Shown here: piece after piece, positions 8,768 to 16,769 of the stretch | Layout of the letters: each line of letters opens with the position of its first letter | How positions within the stretch are numbered: the stretch's first letter is position 1 | DNA from: Enterococcus durans NBRC 100479 = LMG 10746 | Lineage (GTDB): Bacteria > Bacillota > Bacilli > Lactobacillales > Enterococcaceae | Reading direction: 5' to 3' | NCBI RefSeq assembly: GCF_001544215.1 | Contig: NZ_BCQB01000005.1 | Span: forward strand, 1 to 64,000 | DNA: 64,000 bases | Translations under genes and position numbers: made by a program | Notes under the pieces: generated by a model | Databases searched by the model: none | What the model was told of the DNA's origin: nothing | Seen by the model: only the letters and a program-made list of their open reading frames with translations

Positions 8768-8814
8768 GAGAATAGGACAAAAATCAGAAAAAACCTGATT
8801 TTTGTCCTATTCTC
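8768..8814. repeat. perfect 20-bp stem palindrome with 7-base loop
   Basis: GAGAATAGGACAAAAATCAG (8768-8787) is followed by the loop AAAAAAC and by the exact reverse complement (8795-8814). No T run follows on either strand, so a simple intrinsic terminator is doubtful. The AGGACAAAA core resembles the hairpin ends of the interspersed repeat. Confidence 0.75.
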
Positions 8815-9002
8815 ATCTCAATCCTACGCACGGAATCGTCACTTGGATCACTCTACTTGTATTCAGTTTATTTGGAATAATAAATTATTTTTATATTTAT
8901 TGTTCGTATGTACAAGAGAAAGAGAATATTTACACCATCATTTTTCCCATAGTTGTTCTTTTACTTTTATTAAGGTAAAAATAAGAATGCTGTTCTTCAT
9001 TT

Positions 9003-9109
9003 GAGCGTGGGACAAAAGTAAAAAACACTTTTGTTTCATTCTTTAAAAACGAATAAACGGTGGGAGCAGAAGCAACTCCTTCGGAAATAAACACTTCTGT
9101 CCCAACCTC
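9003..9109 (+). repeat. interspersed GGGACA-hairpin repeat, copy 2 (shortened)
   Basis: Begins GAGCGTGGGACAAAAG and ends ACTTCTGTCCCAACCTC. It carries the shared core GGTGGGAGCAGAAGCAACTC but lacks the AAATTCACAAAAATTTGAAA segment, so it is an internally deleted copy of about 107 bp. Confidence 0.75.
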
Positions 9110-9319
9110 AAATAAGTTTTAGGATACAAATAAGTACTGAACTAATGATTCAATCGCTTAAAGCTTCTGAATAATCTATTCATTTAACATACATAACGAT
9201 TTTCTCGGAAATGAAAGGGGATACTAAAAATAAAATTTATAAAAAGAATTTTGGAATATTCGAAGGAACTATTTCTGCTCGTTTATTCATTTTTTAAGCG
9301 TGAGGCAACTACTTTTAAA

Positions 9320-9366
9320 GTGCGCCTCCAAAATTGTCCTTTACACATACAACTTTTGGAGCGCAC
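9320..9366 (-). terminator. hairpin downstream of ogt
   Basis: The arms GTGCGCCTCCAAAA and TTTTGGAGCGCAC pair with a one-base bulge. It lies just past the ogt stop. The T run is poor, so termination is only likely. Confidence 0.45.
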
Positions 9367-9390
9367 CTCATTCTTGCCTACAGCTATTTT

Positions 9391-9876
9391 CTATTTAGAA
9401 ACACCTTCTTCATTCTCCGAAAAATATCCTTCTAACATTAACAATTGACGTTTGATCGCAATCCCTTCTTCTGTATTTCCCATATACCCTGTTAATTGCC
9501 CATTTTGACCAATAACTCGATGACAAGGAATCACGATTGGCAAAGGATTCGTACGATTGGCTTGTCCAATGGCTCGTACTGCCTTAGGGCTACCTACAGC
9601 TATCGCAATCTCCTTATAAGTCCGTATTTCACCAAACGGAATAGCTTGTAGTGCTTGCCAGACTTTCTTTTGAAAAATTGTTCCTTTATTTATTGATAGT
9701 GGCACATCAAATGATTGTCGTTGCCCTCCAAAATACTCTTGGATTTGATTTTTTCCCAGCAGCAAAATTTCTTGATTGGCTTGTTGTCCTTCAGCAATTG
9801 GTTGAAACGAAACAGCTGTCAACCCGCTATTGTCCGCAGCCAACCATACATCGCCGATTGTTGTTTTCATTTTCAT
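9391..9876 (-). CDS. ogt: methylated-DNA--protein-cysteine methyltransferase
   Basis: Suicide DNA repair enzyme that moves O6-alkyl groups from guanine to its own cysteine. The 161-residue protein shows the active site PIVIPCHRVIG (Cys near residue 126) and the DNA-binding winged-helix region FGEIRTYKEIA with the conserved AVRAIGQANRTNPLP. Length and motifs are normal. It stands alone on the minus strand, divergent from the GT2 gene. The Firmicutes 6-O-methylguanine transferase family includes Ogt and AdaB; I cannot separate them further. Confidence 0.92.
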   Translation of the reverse strand: MKMKTTIGDVWLAADNSGLTAVSFQPIAEGQQANQEILLLGKNQIQEYFGGQRQSFDVPLSINKGTIFQKKVWQALQAIPFGEIRTYKEIAIAVGSPKAVRAIGQANRTNPLPIVIPCHRVIGQNGQLTGYMGNTEEGIAIKRQLLMLEGYFSENEEGVSK

Positions 9877-10111
9877 CTCATCGTCTAATGATCTTCATTG
9901 ACCTAGACTTCCCCCACTTTTACATATTTTCATTTATCTTCCTTTATTTTTATGAAATTTGCAATTTAAAAGTTTATTAAATTTCCTACAGATGGTAAAC
10001 TAAAACTGATGTCTTCTCAAAATAACTATTCTTATCTGTGTATGTTATTTAAGGGTAAGTTTACTAATCATAATAGTACAAAAGTAATCTCTACGTGAAA
10101 GGATCAAAACG

Positions 10112-11056
10112 ATGAAAATATCAATTGTTGTCCCTTGCTTTAATGAAGAAAAAACGATACCGCTTTTTTTCGATGAAGTAGAAAAATTTAAAGGGCCTCA
10201 TGAATTTGAATACTTGTTTATTGATGATGGTTCGAAAGATGGTACGTTACAAGCTATCAAACAGCTAGCGGGAAAATATCCCTACGTCAGATTCATTTCT
10301 TTTTCCCGAAATTTTGGTAAAGAAGCTGCTCTTTATGCCGGCTTACAAGCTTCAACTGGCGAACTGATCACAGTGATGGATGTGGACTTACAAGATCCAC
10401 CCGAACTACTGCCAGTCATGATTGAAAAAATAACTACTACAGATATCGACTGTGTAGGAACTCGACGCTCGACACGCGAAGGCGAACCAGTGATTCGCAG
10501 TTTCTTTGCCCGAACATTTTATCGATTGATCAACAAAATCAGTGATACAGAAATGGTGGATGGCGCAAGAGACTTTCGCTTGATGACTCGCCAAATGGTC
10601 GACGCCGTATTAGAATTGACTGAATACAATCGCTTCTCAAAAGGCCTCTTTAGCTGGGTGGGTTTCAAAACAGAATACATCTCCTTTGAAAATCGTGAAC
10701 GTGTTGCTGGCGAAACATCATGGTCATTTTGGAAACTATTCAATTATTCGATCGATGGGATCATCAATTTCTCTGATGCTCCACTAACAATCGCCTCCTT
10801 TGTAGGAGCCTTATCTTGCGTTGGTTCAGGGATCGCAATAATATTTATTATTTTTCGTGCGCTATTATTTGGAGATCCAACTGCTGGTTGGCCTTCTATG
10901 GTATCCATCCTCTTATTTATCGGCGGAATCCAATTGCTCTGTCTAGGGATCATCGGAAAATATATTGGTAAAATTTTCTTAGAAACCAAACAACGGCCAG
11001 TTTATATCATTCGAGAAACAGAAAAGAAAACACCTCGAATTGAAAAAGAAAACTAA
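10112..11056 (+). CDS. GT2 polyprenyl-phosphate glycosyltransferase (GtrB/YkcC-like)
   Basis: Family 2 glycosyltransferase of 314 residues. The N-terminal Rossmann-type catalytic domain starts ISIVVPCFNEEKTIP, with FIDDGSKDGT and the metal-binding VMDVDLQDPPELLP (about 90-100). Two C-terminal membrane helices lie near residues 230-255 and 265-290. This layout matches the enzymes that load a sugar onto undecaprenyl phosphate for cell-wall or teichoic acid decoration. GTG AAAGGATC precedes the ATG. Monocistronic, ending in a strong terminator; the partner glucosyltransferase is not adjacent. Confidence 0.87.
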   Translation: MKISIVVPCFNEEKTIPLFFDEVEKFKGPHEFEYLFIDDGSKDGTLQAIKQLAGKYPYVRFISFSRNFGKEAALYAGLQASTGELITVMDVDLQDPPELLPVMIEKITTTDIDCVGTRRSTREGEPVIRSFFARTFYRLINKISDTEMVDGARDFRLMTRQMVDAVLELTEYNRFSKGLFSWVGFKTEYISFENRERVAGETSWSFWKLFNYSIDGIINFSDAPLTIASFVGALSCVGSGIAIIFIIFRALLFGDPTAGWPSMVSILLFIGGIQLLCLGIIGKYIGKIFLETKQRPVYIIRETEKKTPRIEKEN

Positions 11057-11060
11057 AAAA

Positions 11061-11092
11061 AACTGTCTCGAATTATTCGAGACAGTTTTTTT
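11061..11092. terminator. bidirectional terminator between GT2 and malY-like genes
   Basis: The stem AACTGTCTCGAA / TTCGAGACAGTT with loop TTA-type bases has T7 after it on the plus strand and a matching A run before it. It can therefore serve both convergent genes. Confidence 0.9.
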
Positions 11093-11100
11093 GCTGATCT

Positions 11101-12330
11101 TTAGTCCATCCGCTGAATGATTTGATCATCACTTCTTTCGCTAAATGACGATACATCATACATGAAGTCCTTTTGAAGGCTTTTAGTCAATCGACGTAAG
11201 CCTTCTTCCAATTTTTGTCTAGGACACCCAACATTCAAACGTAAAAATTGTTTACCAGATGGACCATAAGTAGCTCCTGACATAATAGCGACTTTCCCTT
11301 CATCGACTAGTCTTGTTTGCAACTCGTCCATACTGTAAGGTAACGCACCACAATCCAACCACATCAAATAAGTCGCTTCACTTGGCGTAACGATGACCTC
11401 AGGATGCTGCTCTTTTAAATAACTCGTCACAAACGCGATATTCTCATCAATATAATGATTCAGCTCATCTACCCATTGCGCTTCTTTTTTATAAGCAGCG
11501 ATCGTTGCCACTAAACCAAAAATACTTGTAGAACTTAATCCATCTGCCCCTTTTAGTTGATCAAAAAATCGTTGGCGTAATCCTTCATCTGGAATCAGTA
11601 CATAGGAGAAAATCAAACCCGGAAAATTAAACGTCTTACTCCCAGAGGTAACAACAGCCACCCTTTCCTGAACTAAATCAATTAAAGGAGTATGCTTATG
11701 CCCTTTTCTCAAAATATCCATGTGTATCTCATCTGAAATAATGAAGACGTCATATGCTTTGGCCAGTTCGATTATCGCTATTAATTCCTGTTTTTCCCAC
11801 ACCCTTCCCGTTGGGTTATGTGGACTACAAAGCAATAAGATCTTGTTTTCTTTTTTAGCCATTTGCAAAGCTAGATCCTCTAGATCAAGATGGTATTTTC
11901 CTTTATCATAAATCAAATCGTTGGTAACAACTCTTCGTTTGTTTCCGATGATCGTCTTATAAAATGCATCATACGCTGGAGTCTGGATGATTACCCCATC
12001 CCCTTGATCACTCAACAACGTAATAAGTTGCTTGACACTATAAATCACAGACGGACTATACCCAAGCCACTCTTTTTCTATAACAGTATCAAAACGATGA
12101 ACATACCAATTTGTTATAGCTTCCTTGAAATCGTCATGATTCCATCTTGTATAACCAAAAATTGGGTGTTCCATCCGTTCTTTCAAAGCATGTTCGACTG
12201 CCGGCGGAACTTTAAAATCGGTATCTGAGATAGTGAAGGGCAACAAGTCGCTCTTTCCAAAACGATCTTCGATATAATCCCACTGTGTGCAATGGGTACC
12301 TCTACGATTGATTTGTTCATCGAAAAACAT
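11101..12330 (-). CDS. MalY/PatB-family PLP-dependent C-S beta-lyase
   Basis: Fold type I PLP enzyme of about 409 residues. The PLP lysine lies in SGSKTFNFPGL and the conserved Asp/substrate region in IISDEIHMDIL. The N terminus NRRGTHCTQWD matches PatB/MalY proteins, which cleave cystathionine or cysteine conjugates. I place the start at the ATG at 12330 with GGAG eight bases upstream, rather than 12 codons earlier. It follows the PTS gene by 22 bases; in E. coli malX (PTS) and malY are likewise paired. Activity as a beta-lyase is probable, its physiological role here unknown. Confidence 0.85.
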   Translation of the reverse strand: MFFDEQINRRGTHCTQWDYIEDRFGKSDLLPFTISDTDFKVPPAVEHALKERMEHPIFGYTRWNHDDFKEAITNWYVHRFDTVIEKEWLGYSPSVIYSVKQLITLLSDQGDGVIIQTPAYDAFYKTIIGNKRRVVTNDLIYDKGKYHLDLEDLALQMAKKENKILLLCSPHNPTGRVWEKQELIAIIELAKAYDVFIISDEIHMDILRKGHKHTPLIDLVQERVAVVTSGSKTFNFPGLIFSYVLIPDEGLRQRFFDQLKGADGLSSTSIFGLVATIAAYKKEAQWVDELNHYIDENIAFVTSYLKEQHPEVIVTPSEATYLMWLDCGALPYSMDELQTRLVDEGKVAIMSGATYGPSGKQFLRLNVGCPRQKLEEGLRRLTKSLQKDFMYDVSSFSERSDDQIIQRMD

Positions 12331-12352
12331 TTTTTTCACTCCTGCCTTCTTC

Positions 12353-13918
12353 TTATAAAATTGCATCTAATTGGTTTCTGACCGTGGTGACTTTCGTACC
12401 AATGATCACCTGAACATTGGTTTTATCCAAATGAATGACACCTAAAGCCCCCAGTTTTTTCAACCGATTGTCATCCACAAGGGAACCATCATTCACAACT
12501 AACCGTAGACGTGTGATGCAATTGTCAAGTGAAGTAATATTTGCTGTTCCTCCTAGTGCACGCAATATTTCCTCTGCGTCAAATCCGCCTTTGACTCTGT
12601 GCGCCATTTCCGTTTCTGTGTATTCTGCCTCAGCCGTTAGATCCTCGCGACCAGGTGTTTTCAAATTTTTACGTAAAATCACTGTTTTGAAGACAAAGTA
12701 ATACACTGCAAACCACACAACACCAACAAGCAGCACCATCCACCATTTTGTGTAAGAACCTTGCATCACACCGAAAATGATAAAGTCCAGTATCCCACCA
12801 TCTGTATTTCCAATCGTCACACCTAACAAGCTCATGAGCATAAAACCAGCACCTGTCATGATCACGTGGAAAATCCATAGTAACGGACTCAAAAATAGGA
12901 ATAAAAACTCAATGGGTTCAGTGATACCCGTTACAAAAGTCGCAATCACACCTGAAATCAATAATCCTTTGATCATAGGTCGATTCGAAGGCTTTGCCGT
13001 TCGATACATCGCCAAAGCAGCCGCAGGTAAGCCAAACATGAATGTAGGCATTTTTCCTTGAGATAAAAAGGCTGTAGCATTTGGTGAGATAGATAGTCCA
13101 TGTTGCAATTCGCTATAAAAGATGTTCAATGCGCCAAATACTTGTTGCCCATCGATCAGTTGGCTTCCACCCGCTTCTGTAAAGCGAATCATCGAAACCA
13201 AGATATGATGCAACCCGAAAGGAAGTAATAAACGTTCCCCTGCACCGAACAAGAACGGACCAAATGGACCTGATCGTTGAATCAGATGACCGATCCCAGT
13301 GATGGCCATCGCAAATATTGGCCAAATGATAGGGATCATCACCCCTACGATTGCTAGCGTGACCGAAGTAATGATCGGTACAAAACGCGTTCCTGAGAAA
13401 AAGGCAAAACTATCTGGTAATTGAAACTGATAGAATCTTGTGTGTAGCTGATAAACGATCAAACCTGCAATGATCCCGCCAAGGACCCCCATCGATAGTG
13501 TCTGGATACCAAACACCATTTCTTGTCCTGATTCTCGTAATTGGGCACTCTCCGCTAATTGGTTCGTCTGTTGTAAATAAAAATTAATCGATAATTGCAT
13601 CACGACATACCCAACAAAGCCAGAAAAAGCCGCTACTCCTTTTTCTTTTCGTGCCAATCCTAGAGGAATAGCCATCGCAAACATGACTGGCAAATAACTA
13701 AAAGCGAAACCTCCAATCGTCGACATAAACCGAAAAATAACTTGTAACCATTCTGCCCCTAAAAAAGGAAAAGCATCGATCGCAGATTCTGCTGAAAATG
13801 CACTTCCTATTCCTAGAAACAACCCCATAAAAGCTAATAGGGCTACTGGCAACATAAATGTTTTTCCTAATCCTTGAAAAATCTCCATGTAACTAGCTTT
13901 TTTCCCCTTTTGCATCAT
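12353..13918 (-). CDS. PTS glucose/maltose-type EIIBC transporter (MalX-like)
   Basis: Phosphotransferase permease of 521 residues. It has an N-terminal EIIC domain (residues about 1-400, ten or so spans, with FGAGERLLLPFGLHH and the substrate-site region GITEPIEFLFLF) and a C-terminal EIIB domain whose phosphorylated cysteine is in DNCITRLRL (about residue 465). There is no fused EIIA. Ribosome site GAGGAGG precedes ATG. The partner malY-like gene and a divergently placed RpiR-type regulator make up a MalX/MalY-style module. Substrate (glucose, maltose or another glucoside) cannot be read from sequence. Confidence 0.88.
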   Translation of the reverse strand: MMQKGKKASYMEIFQGLGKTFMLPVALLAFMGLFLGIGSAFSAESAIDAFPFLGAEWLQVIFRFMSTIGGFAFSYLPVMFAMAIPLGLARKEKGVAAFSGFVGYVVMQLSINFYLQQTNQLAESAQLRESGQEMVFGIQTLSMGVLGGIIAGLIVYQLHTRFYQFQLPDSFAFFSGTRFVPIITSVTLAIVGVMIPIIWPIFAMAITGIGHLIQRSGPFGPFLFGAGERLLLPFGLHHILVSMIRFTEAGGSQLIDGQQVFGALNIFYSELQHGLSISPNATAFLSQGKMPTFMFGLPAAALAMYRTAKPSNRPMIKGLLISGVIATFVTGITEPIEFLFLFLSPLLWIFHVIMTGAGFMLMSLLGVTIGNTDGGILDFIIFGVMQGSYTKWWMVLLVGVVWFAVYYFVFKTVILRKNLKTPGREDLTAEAEYTETEMAHRVKGGFDAEEILRALGGTANITSLDNCITRLRLVVNDGSLVDDNRLKKLGALGVIHLDKTNVQVIIGTKVTTVRNQLDAIL

Positions 13919-13946
13919 TCATCCTCCTCTTCTTTTTTCTAAAATA

Positions 13947-13975
13947 AATGTAAGCGATTCCTAAGATTGTTACAA
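13947..13975 (-). promoter_or_regulatory. promoter of the PTS operon overlapped by a cre-like site
   Basis: The minus strand has TTGTAA (13970-13975), a 17-base spacer, and TACATT (13947-13952). On the plus strand ATGTAAGCGATTCCTA (13948-13963) fits the CcpA cre consensus WTGNAANCGNWWNCAW with a single mismatch. It would cover the -10 and spacer, implying carbon catabolite repression of the operon. Confidence 0.6.
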
Positions 13976-14018
13976 GTCTATATAAGAAAGAAGAATGAAT
14001 ATTCATAAATCGGAATGG

Positions 14019-14792
14019 CTATTCTGTTTTCATTTGTTTCGCATATTGGATCATCACAATATCAAGAAGGATATCTAATGAAGCTCTTGGGCTTAAGTCA
14101 ATATCGTGGTGGTAGATCGTCATTATTTCTGCAATAAATGCAGCTGTCGAGGCAGCTTCTAAAGTACTTCTTTTTTGTCCTAGAAAAGAAAGAATAGGAA
14201 CGTTTCGTTTATTTAATAATTCCGCATAGTTAATCATTCCCATCGTTTCGCCGCTATGACTAATAAAAATCGCTAGATCTTGCTCGGTCAATTGTTTACT
14301 GATTGCAGTCAGTTCATCCCAATCAGTCGAATGTCCTACGTTTTTCCCTAAAAAATGCAACTTACGATTCACTGAAACTGCCACAGGGATACTTTGCCCT
14401 AAAGCAAAAATCTCAATTCGATTCGCTTCTTTGAGCATTTCTACCGCGCGATCGATTTGTACCAAGTCAAGTTCTTCAAAAGTAGTGAGCATTTGTTGGA
14501 AAAGTTCATTGATCAATGGACTCAAGGAGGTTTGCTCATTTTCATGGACATCTTCTTGTTCAAAATGAAGATTATTTTTGATGGCAAATTTAAATTCTTG
14601 ATAACCTTGAAAGCCTAATTTTTTCGCCATTCGAGTAATTGTCGGTTGACTGGTAAATGTTTTGCTTGCTAATTCGGCGGCCGTCATTGAAAAAATGTTT
14701 TCAGACGTACACAAACAATAATCAAGAACGTTCTTTTCAACTTGATTCAATTTTGGAATTTTATATTGGATTCGTTTATATACTTTGTTCAT
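14019..14792 (-). CDS. RpiR-family regulator (HTH plus SIS domain)
   Basis: A 257-residue regulator with an N-terminal HTH_6 domain (TAAELASKTFTSQPTITRMAKKLGFQGYQEFKFAIK, about residues 38-75) and a C-terminal SIS sugar-phosphate isomerase fold (about 115-250, with IEIFALGQSIPVA and LAIFISHSGETMG). It is upstream of and on the same strand as the PTS/malY operon, whose transport product (a sugar phosphate) is the natural ligand for SIS. It is probably the operon-specific regulator, either activator or repressor. Confidence 0.88.
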   Translation of the reverse strand: MNKVYKRIQYKIPKLNQVEKNVLDYCLCTSENIFSMTAAELASKTFTSQPTITRMAKKLGFQGYQEFKFAIKNNLHFEQEDVHENEQTSLSPLINELFQQMLTTFEELDLVQIDRAVEMLKEANRIEIFALGQSIPVAVSVNRKLHFLGKNVGHSTDWDELTAISKQLTEQDLAIFISHSGETMGMINYAELLNKRNVPILSFLGQKRSTLEAASTAAFIAEIMTIYHHDIDLSPRASLDILLDIVMIQYAKQMKTE

Positions 14793-14976
14793 TCAATCGC
14801 CTCTTTTCTTGTTTTTGATCGATTTTTCATTTTCTAAATATTACTCTAACTATTATGTAAAATCTACATTAAATCGTACAAAAGTATAAATAATTTTATT
14901 CCTTGTTGCTCCTATAAAAACCACATGAATAACTAGTATTTTCAGAAGATGCTCTTCATTCACTTTCCAACTTTTC

Positions 14977-15186
14977 TTATCCAATAATTTCTCCAATCCT
15001 TGGTCTATTTTCACAAATATAATACGCATAGTCTGGAGTATTTCTTTTATAAATACTACTTAGTATATTTATTTGTTCTGATATATCTATAAAGAAATCA
15101 CAAGGATTCACAGTAACTTTCAGTTTTCTATTTTTTTGTCATTTTTTTCTTCTCAATAATGTATTTTTCTCTTGTTCAATTTTCAT
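14977..15186 (-). pseudogene. remnant of a small unknown gene beside tRNA-Thr
   Basis: Reading the minus strand from the ATG at 15186 gives 69 codons in one frame, interrupted by a single TGA at codon 16. The downstream part contains the coherent stretch VNPCDFFIDISEQINILSSI and ends ...RPRIGEIIG before TAA. I do not recognise the family. No good ribosome site is visible. Its position at the 3' side of a tRNA gene fits a leftover of an integrated element. The rest of 14793-15230 is AT-rich without other signals. Confidence 0.3.
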
Positions 15187-15230
15187 ATTCTTGCCCACAA
15201 CTCTGCCCACGGAACTAAAAAAATGCAAAC

Positions 15231-15272
15231 AAAAAAGCCATCATACTCAAGGTAAAACCTTGATATGACAGC
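15231..15272 (-). terminator. terminator after tRNA-Thr
   Basis: The minus strand reads AGCTGTCATATCAAGG, a short TTTTA-type loop, CCTTGAGTATGATGGCT and then TTTTTT. This is a long, nearly perfect stem with a T run, just 3' of the tRNA. Confidence 0.85.
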
Positions 15273-15285
15273 TTCTATTATATGA

Positions 15286-15358
15286 TGCCAGCTATAGGAG
15301 TCGAACCTACGACCTACGCGTTACGAGTGCGTTGCTCTACCAACTGAGCTAAGCTGGC
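15286..15358 (-). tRNA. tRNA-Thr (anticodon CGT)
   Basis: 73 nt on the minus strand. The acceptor stem GCCAGCT/AGCTGGC, D-arm TAGCTCAGTTGGTAGAGC, anticodon loop CTCGTAA and T-loop GTTCGACTC form a complete cloverleaf. Anticodon CGT reads ACG (Thr). CCA is not encoded (TCA follows). A terminator hairpin follows immediately. Confidence 0.95.
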
Positions 15359-15477
15359 GTTCCCATATGAAATTATAAACGGAATTGGATTGAATGTAAA
15401 GCCAAAACTGTAAACTTTTACTTATTTCATGATTTTTTTCATAAAACGTGGTATAATTGATATGAAAGGCAGGTTTT

Positions 15478-15720
15478 ATGAAAATGGCAACTTTTGGAAA
15501 ATTTGATACAACCATCGTACCATCAGAATTTGGGGAAAAATTTACGATTGATACACATGTGACCTTCACGATTCATGGAAAACCGCAAACTGGAACGATT
15601 TCAAAACAACTTAAAAATTCCGCTGTTGTTGAGATTGATGAAACTGACGAAAATGCCAATTTGATGACGCAAAGCAAGGGTGTAGTAATTATCAACTACA
15701 AAGAATTGAAGAAGATTTGA
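15478..15720 (+). CDS. small conserved hypothetical protein (DUF2187-like)
   Basis: An 80-residue soluble protein with a predicted small beta-rich fold: alternating strand-like segments such as TIDTHVTFTIHGKPQTGTISKQ and SAVVEIDETD. It resembles the short DUF2187-type proteins of Firmicutes, but I hold this loosely. AAAGGCAGG precedes the first ATG; a second ATG two codons later is also usable. It is divergent from tRNA-Thr, convergent with upp, and ends at a compact terminator. No function can be stated. Confidence 0.65.
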   Translation: MKMATFGKFDTTIVPSEFGEKFTIDTHVTFTIHGKPQTGTISKQLKNSAVVEIDETDENANLMTQSKGVVIINYKELKKI

Positions 15721-15725
15721 CACTG

Positions 15726-15754
15726 ACCATCTCTATGCTTTGGGATGGTTTTTT
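15726..15754 (+). terminator. terminator of the DUF2187-like gene
   Basis: ACCATCTC pairs with GGGATGGT around a short loop and is followed by T6. Confidence 0.85.
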
Positions 15755-15768
15755 ATTATATAAAAAAT

Positions 15769-15863
15769 TACGCAAGACGAAATGAGTTCTGTGGCGAGCC
15801 CAAAAAGTTAGACCAAAAATCTAACTTTTTGGGCTCGCTTCATTCTGAACCTCGTCTTGCGTA
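15769..15863. repeat. 95-bp nested palindrome between convergent genes
   Basis: The outer arms TACGCAAGACGA (15769-15780) and TCGTCTTGCGTA (15852-15863) match perfectly. The inner arms GCGAGCCCAAAAAGTTAGA (15794-15812) and its exact complement (15820-15838) enclose a 7-base loop. The 13-base segments between them do not pair. It lies in the gap before the upp stop and probably ends upp transcription; it may also be a mobile repeat. Confidence 0.8.
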
Positions 15864-15902
15864 TTTTATTTTGATTTGTTTAGGTTGATCCGTGGAAAAA
15901 CC

Positions 15903-16532
15903 TTACTTCGTACCGAATAAACGGTCACCAGCATCGCCTAATCCTGGTACGATATATCCATGTTCATTTAGTTTTTCATCTAATGCAGCAGTATAGATAT
16001 CAATATCTGGATGTGCTTCTTGTAAAGCTTTCACACCTTCTGGAGCAGCAACTAAACATACAAATTTGATGTTTGATGCTCCACGTTCTTTTAATGCATC
16101 GATCGCCATGATCGCTGAACCACCTGTTGCCAACATTGGATCAACAACAAATAATTGACGTGCATCGATATCTTCCGGTAATTTAACGAAATATTCATGT
16201 GGTTCAAGTGTTTCTTCATCACGGTACAATCCGATATGACCTACTTTTGCAGCTGGGATCAATTCTAAGATACCATCAACCATTCCGATACCTGCTCGAA
16301 GGATTGGGATGATTGCTACTTTTTTACCAGATAACGTTTTTTGTGTTGATTTTGTGATTGGTGTTTCAATGACAACATCTTCCAACGGCATATCACGTGA
16401 TACTTCATATGCCATCAACATAGCAATCTCGTCAACAACCTCACGAAAGACTTTTGTCCCGCAATCTTTGTCTCGAATAATAGTTAGTTTGTGTTGGATC
16501 AATGGATGGTCGATCACTTGAAATTTGCCCAT
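15903..16532 (-). CDS. upp: uracil phosphoribosyltransferase
   Basis: Pyrimidine salvage enzyme converting uracil and PRPP to UMP. The 209-residue protein has the PRPP-binding motif [18 protein letters not shown] (about 130-147), the N-terminal region [14 protein letters not shown], and the uracil-contacting C-terminal [18 protein letters not shown]. Full length and intact. AAAGGAGA precedes the ATG. It lies in the same order (tdk, prfA, prmC, ywlC, glyA, upp) found in other Firmicutes, although here a broken esterase gene interrupts glyA and upp. Confidence 0.97.
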   Translation of the reverse strand: MGKFQVIDHPLIQHKLTIIRDKDCGTKVFREVVDEIAMLMAYEVSRDMPLEDVVIETPITKSTQKTLSGKKVAIIPILRAGIGMVDGILELIPAAKVGHIGLYRDEETLEPHEYFVKLPEDIDARQLFVVDPMLATGGSAIMAIDALKERGASNIKFVCLVAAPEGVKALQEAHPDIDIYTAALDEKLNEHGYIVPGLGDAGDRLFGTK

Positions 16533-16660
16533 TTTTCTGGTCTCCTTTGTTCTGTCGTTTCTTTTTAATTGTAAAACAAATTACGTCAATTGACTAGTAT
16601 AACTCATGAATTTTCTAAAGAAAATAGCCCAAATAAAAAAACAAATCGATCACACTAAAA

Positions 16661-16721
16661 AAACAGTAAAAAATAACAAAAAAGTTAACTTACCACTTAT
16701 TATTTGTTATTTTTACTGTTT
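16661..16721 (-). terminator. AT-rich hairpin after the esterase pseudogene
   Basis: AACAGTAAAAAATAACAAA and TTTGTTATTTTTACTGTT form an 18-bp AT-rich stem between the upp start region and the end of the esterase gene. Confidence 0.5.
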
Positions 16722-16769
16722 CTGGTTACTATAAAACATTACAAGATATGCTACACAGAAGATATCATT

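Larger units (their letters stand above)
8593..9390. other. 800-bp intergenic region rich in hairpins, no gene
   Basis: No convincing reading frame on either strand. It contains a 20-bp perfect palindrome (8768-8814), a partial copy of the interspersed repeat (9003-9109) and a GC-richer hairpin (9320-9366) downstream of ogt. The remaining stretches are AT-rich and featureless by eye. A 65-codon plus-strand frame starting at 9251 overlaps the hairpin and the end of ogt and is not credible. Confidence 0.6.

Noticed and set aside
9251-9448. 65-codon plus-strand frame near ogt
   Set aside because: Overlaps the ogt 3' end and a hairpin, and lacks a ribosome site or recognisable content.
14793-15285. 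Integrase gene or attachment site at tRNA-Thr
   Set aside because: Only a short unidentified remnant is visible; no Tyr-recombinase motif and no direct repeat of the tRNA 3' end were found by eye.
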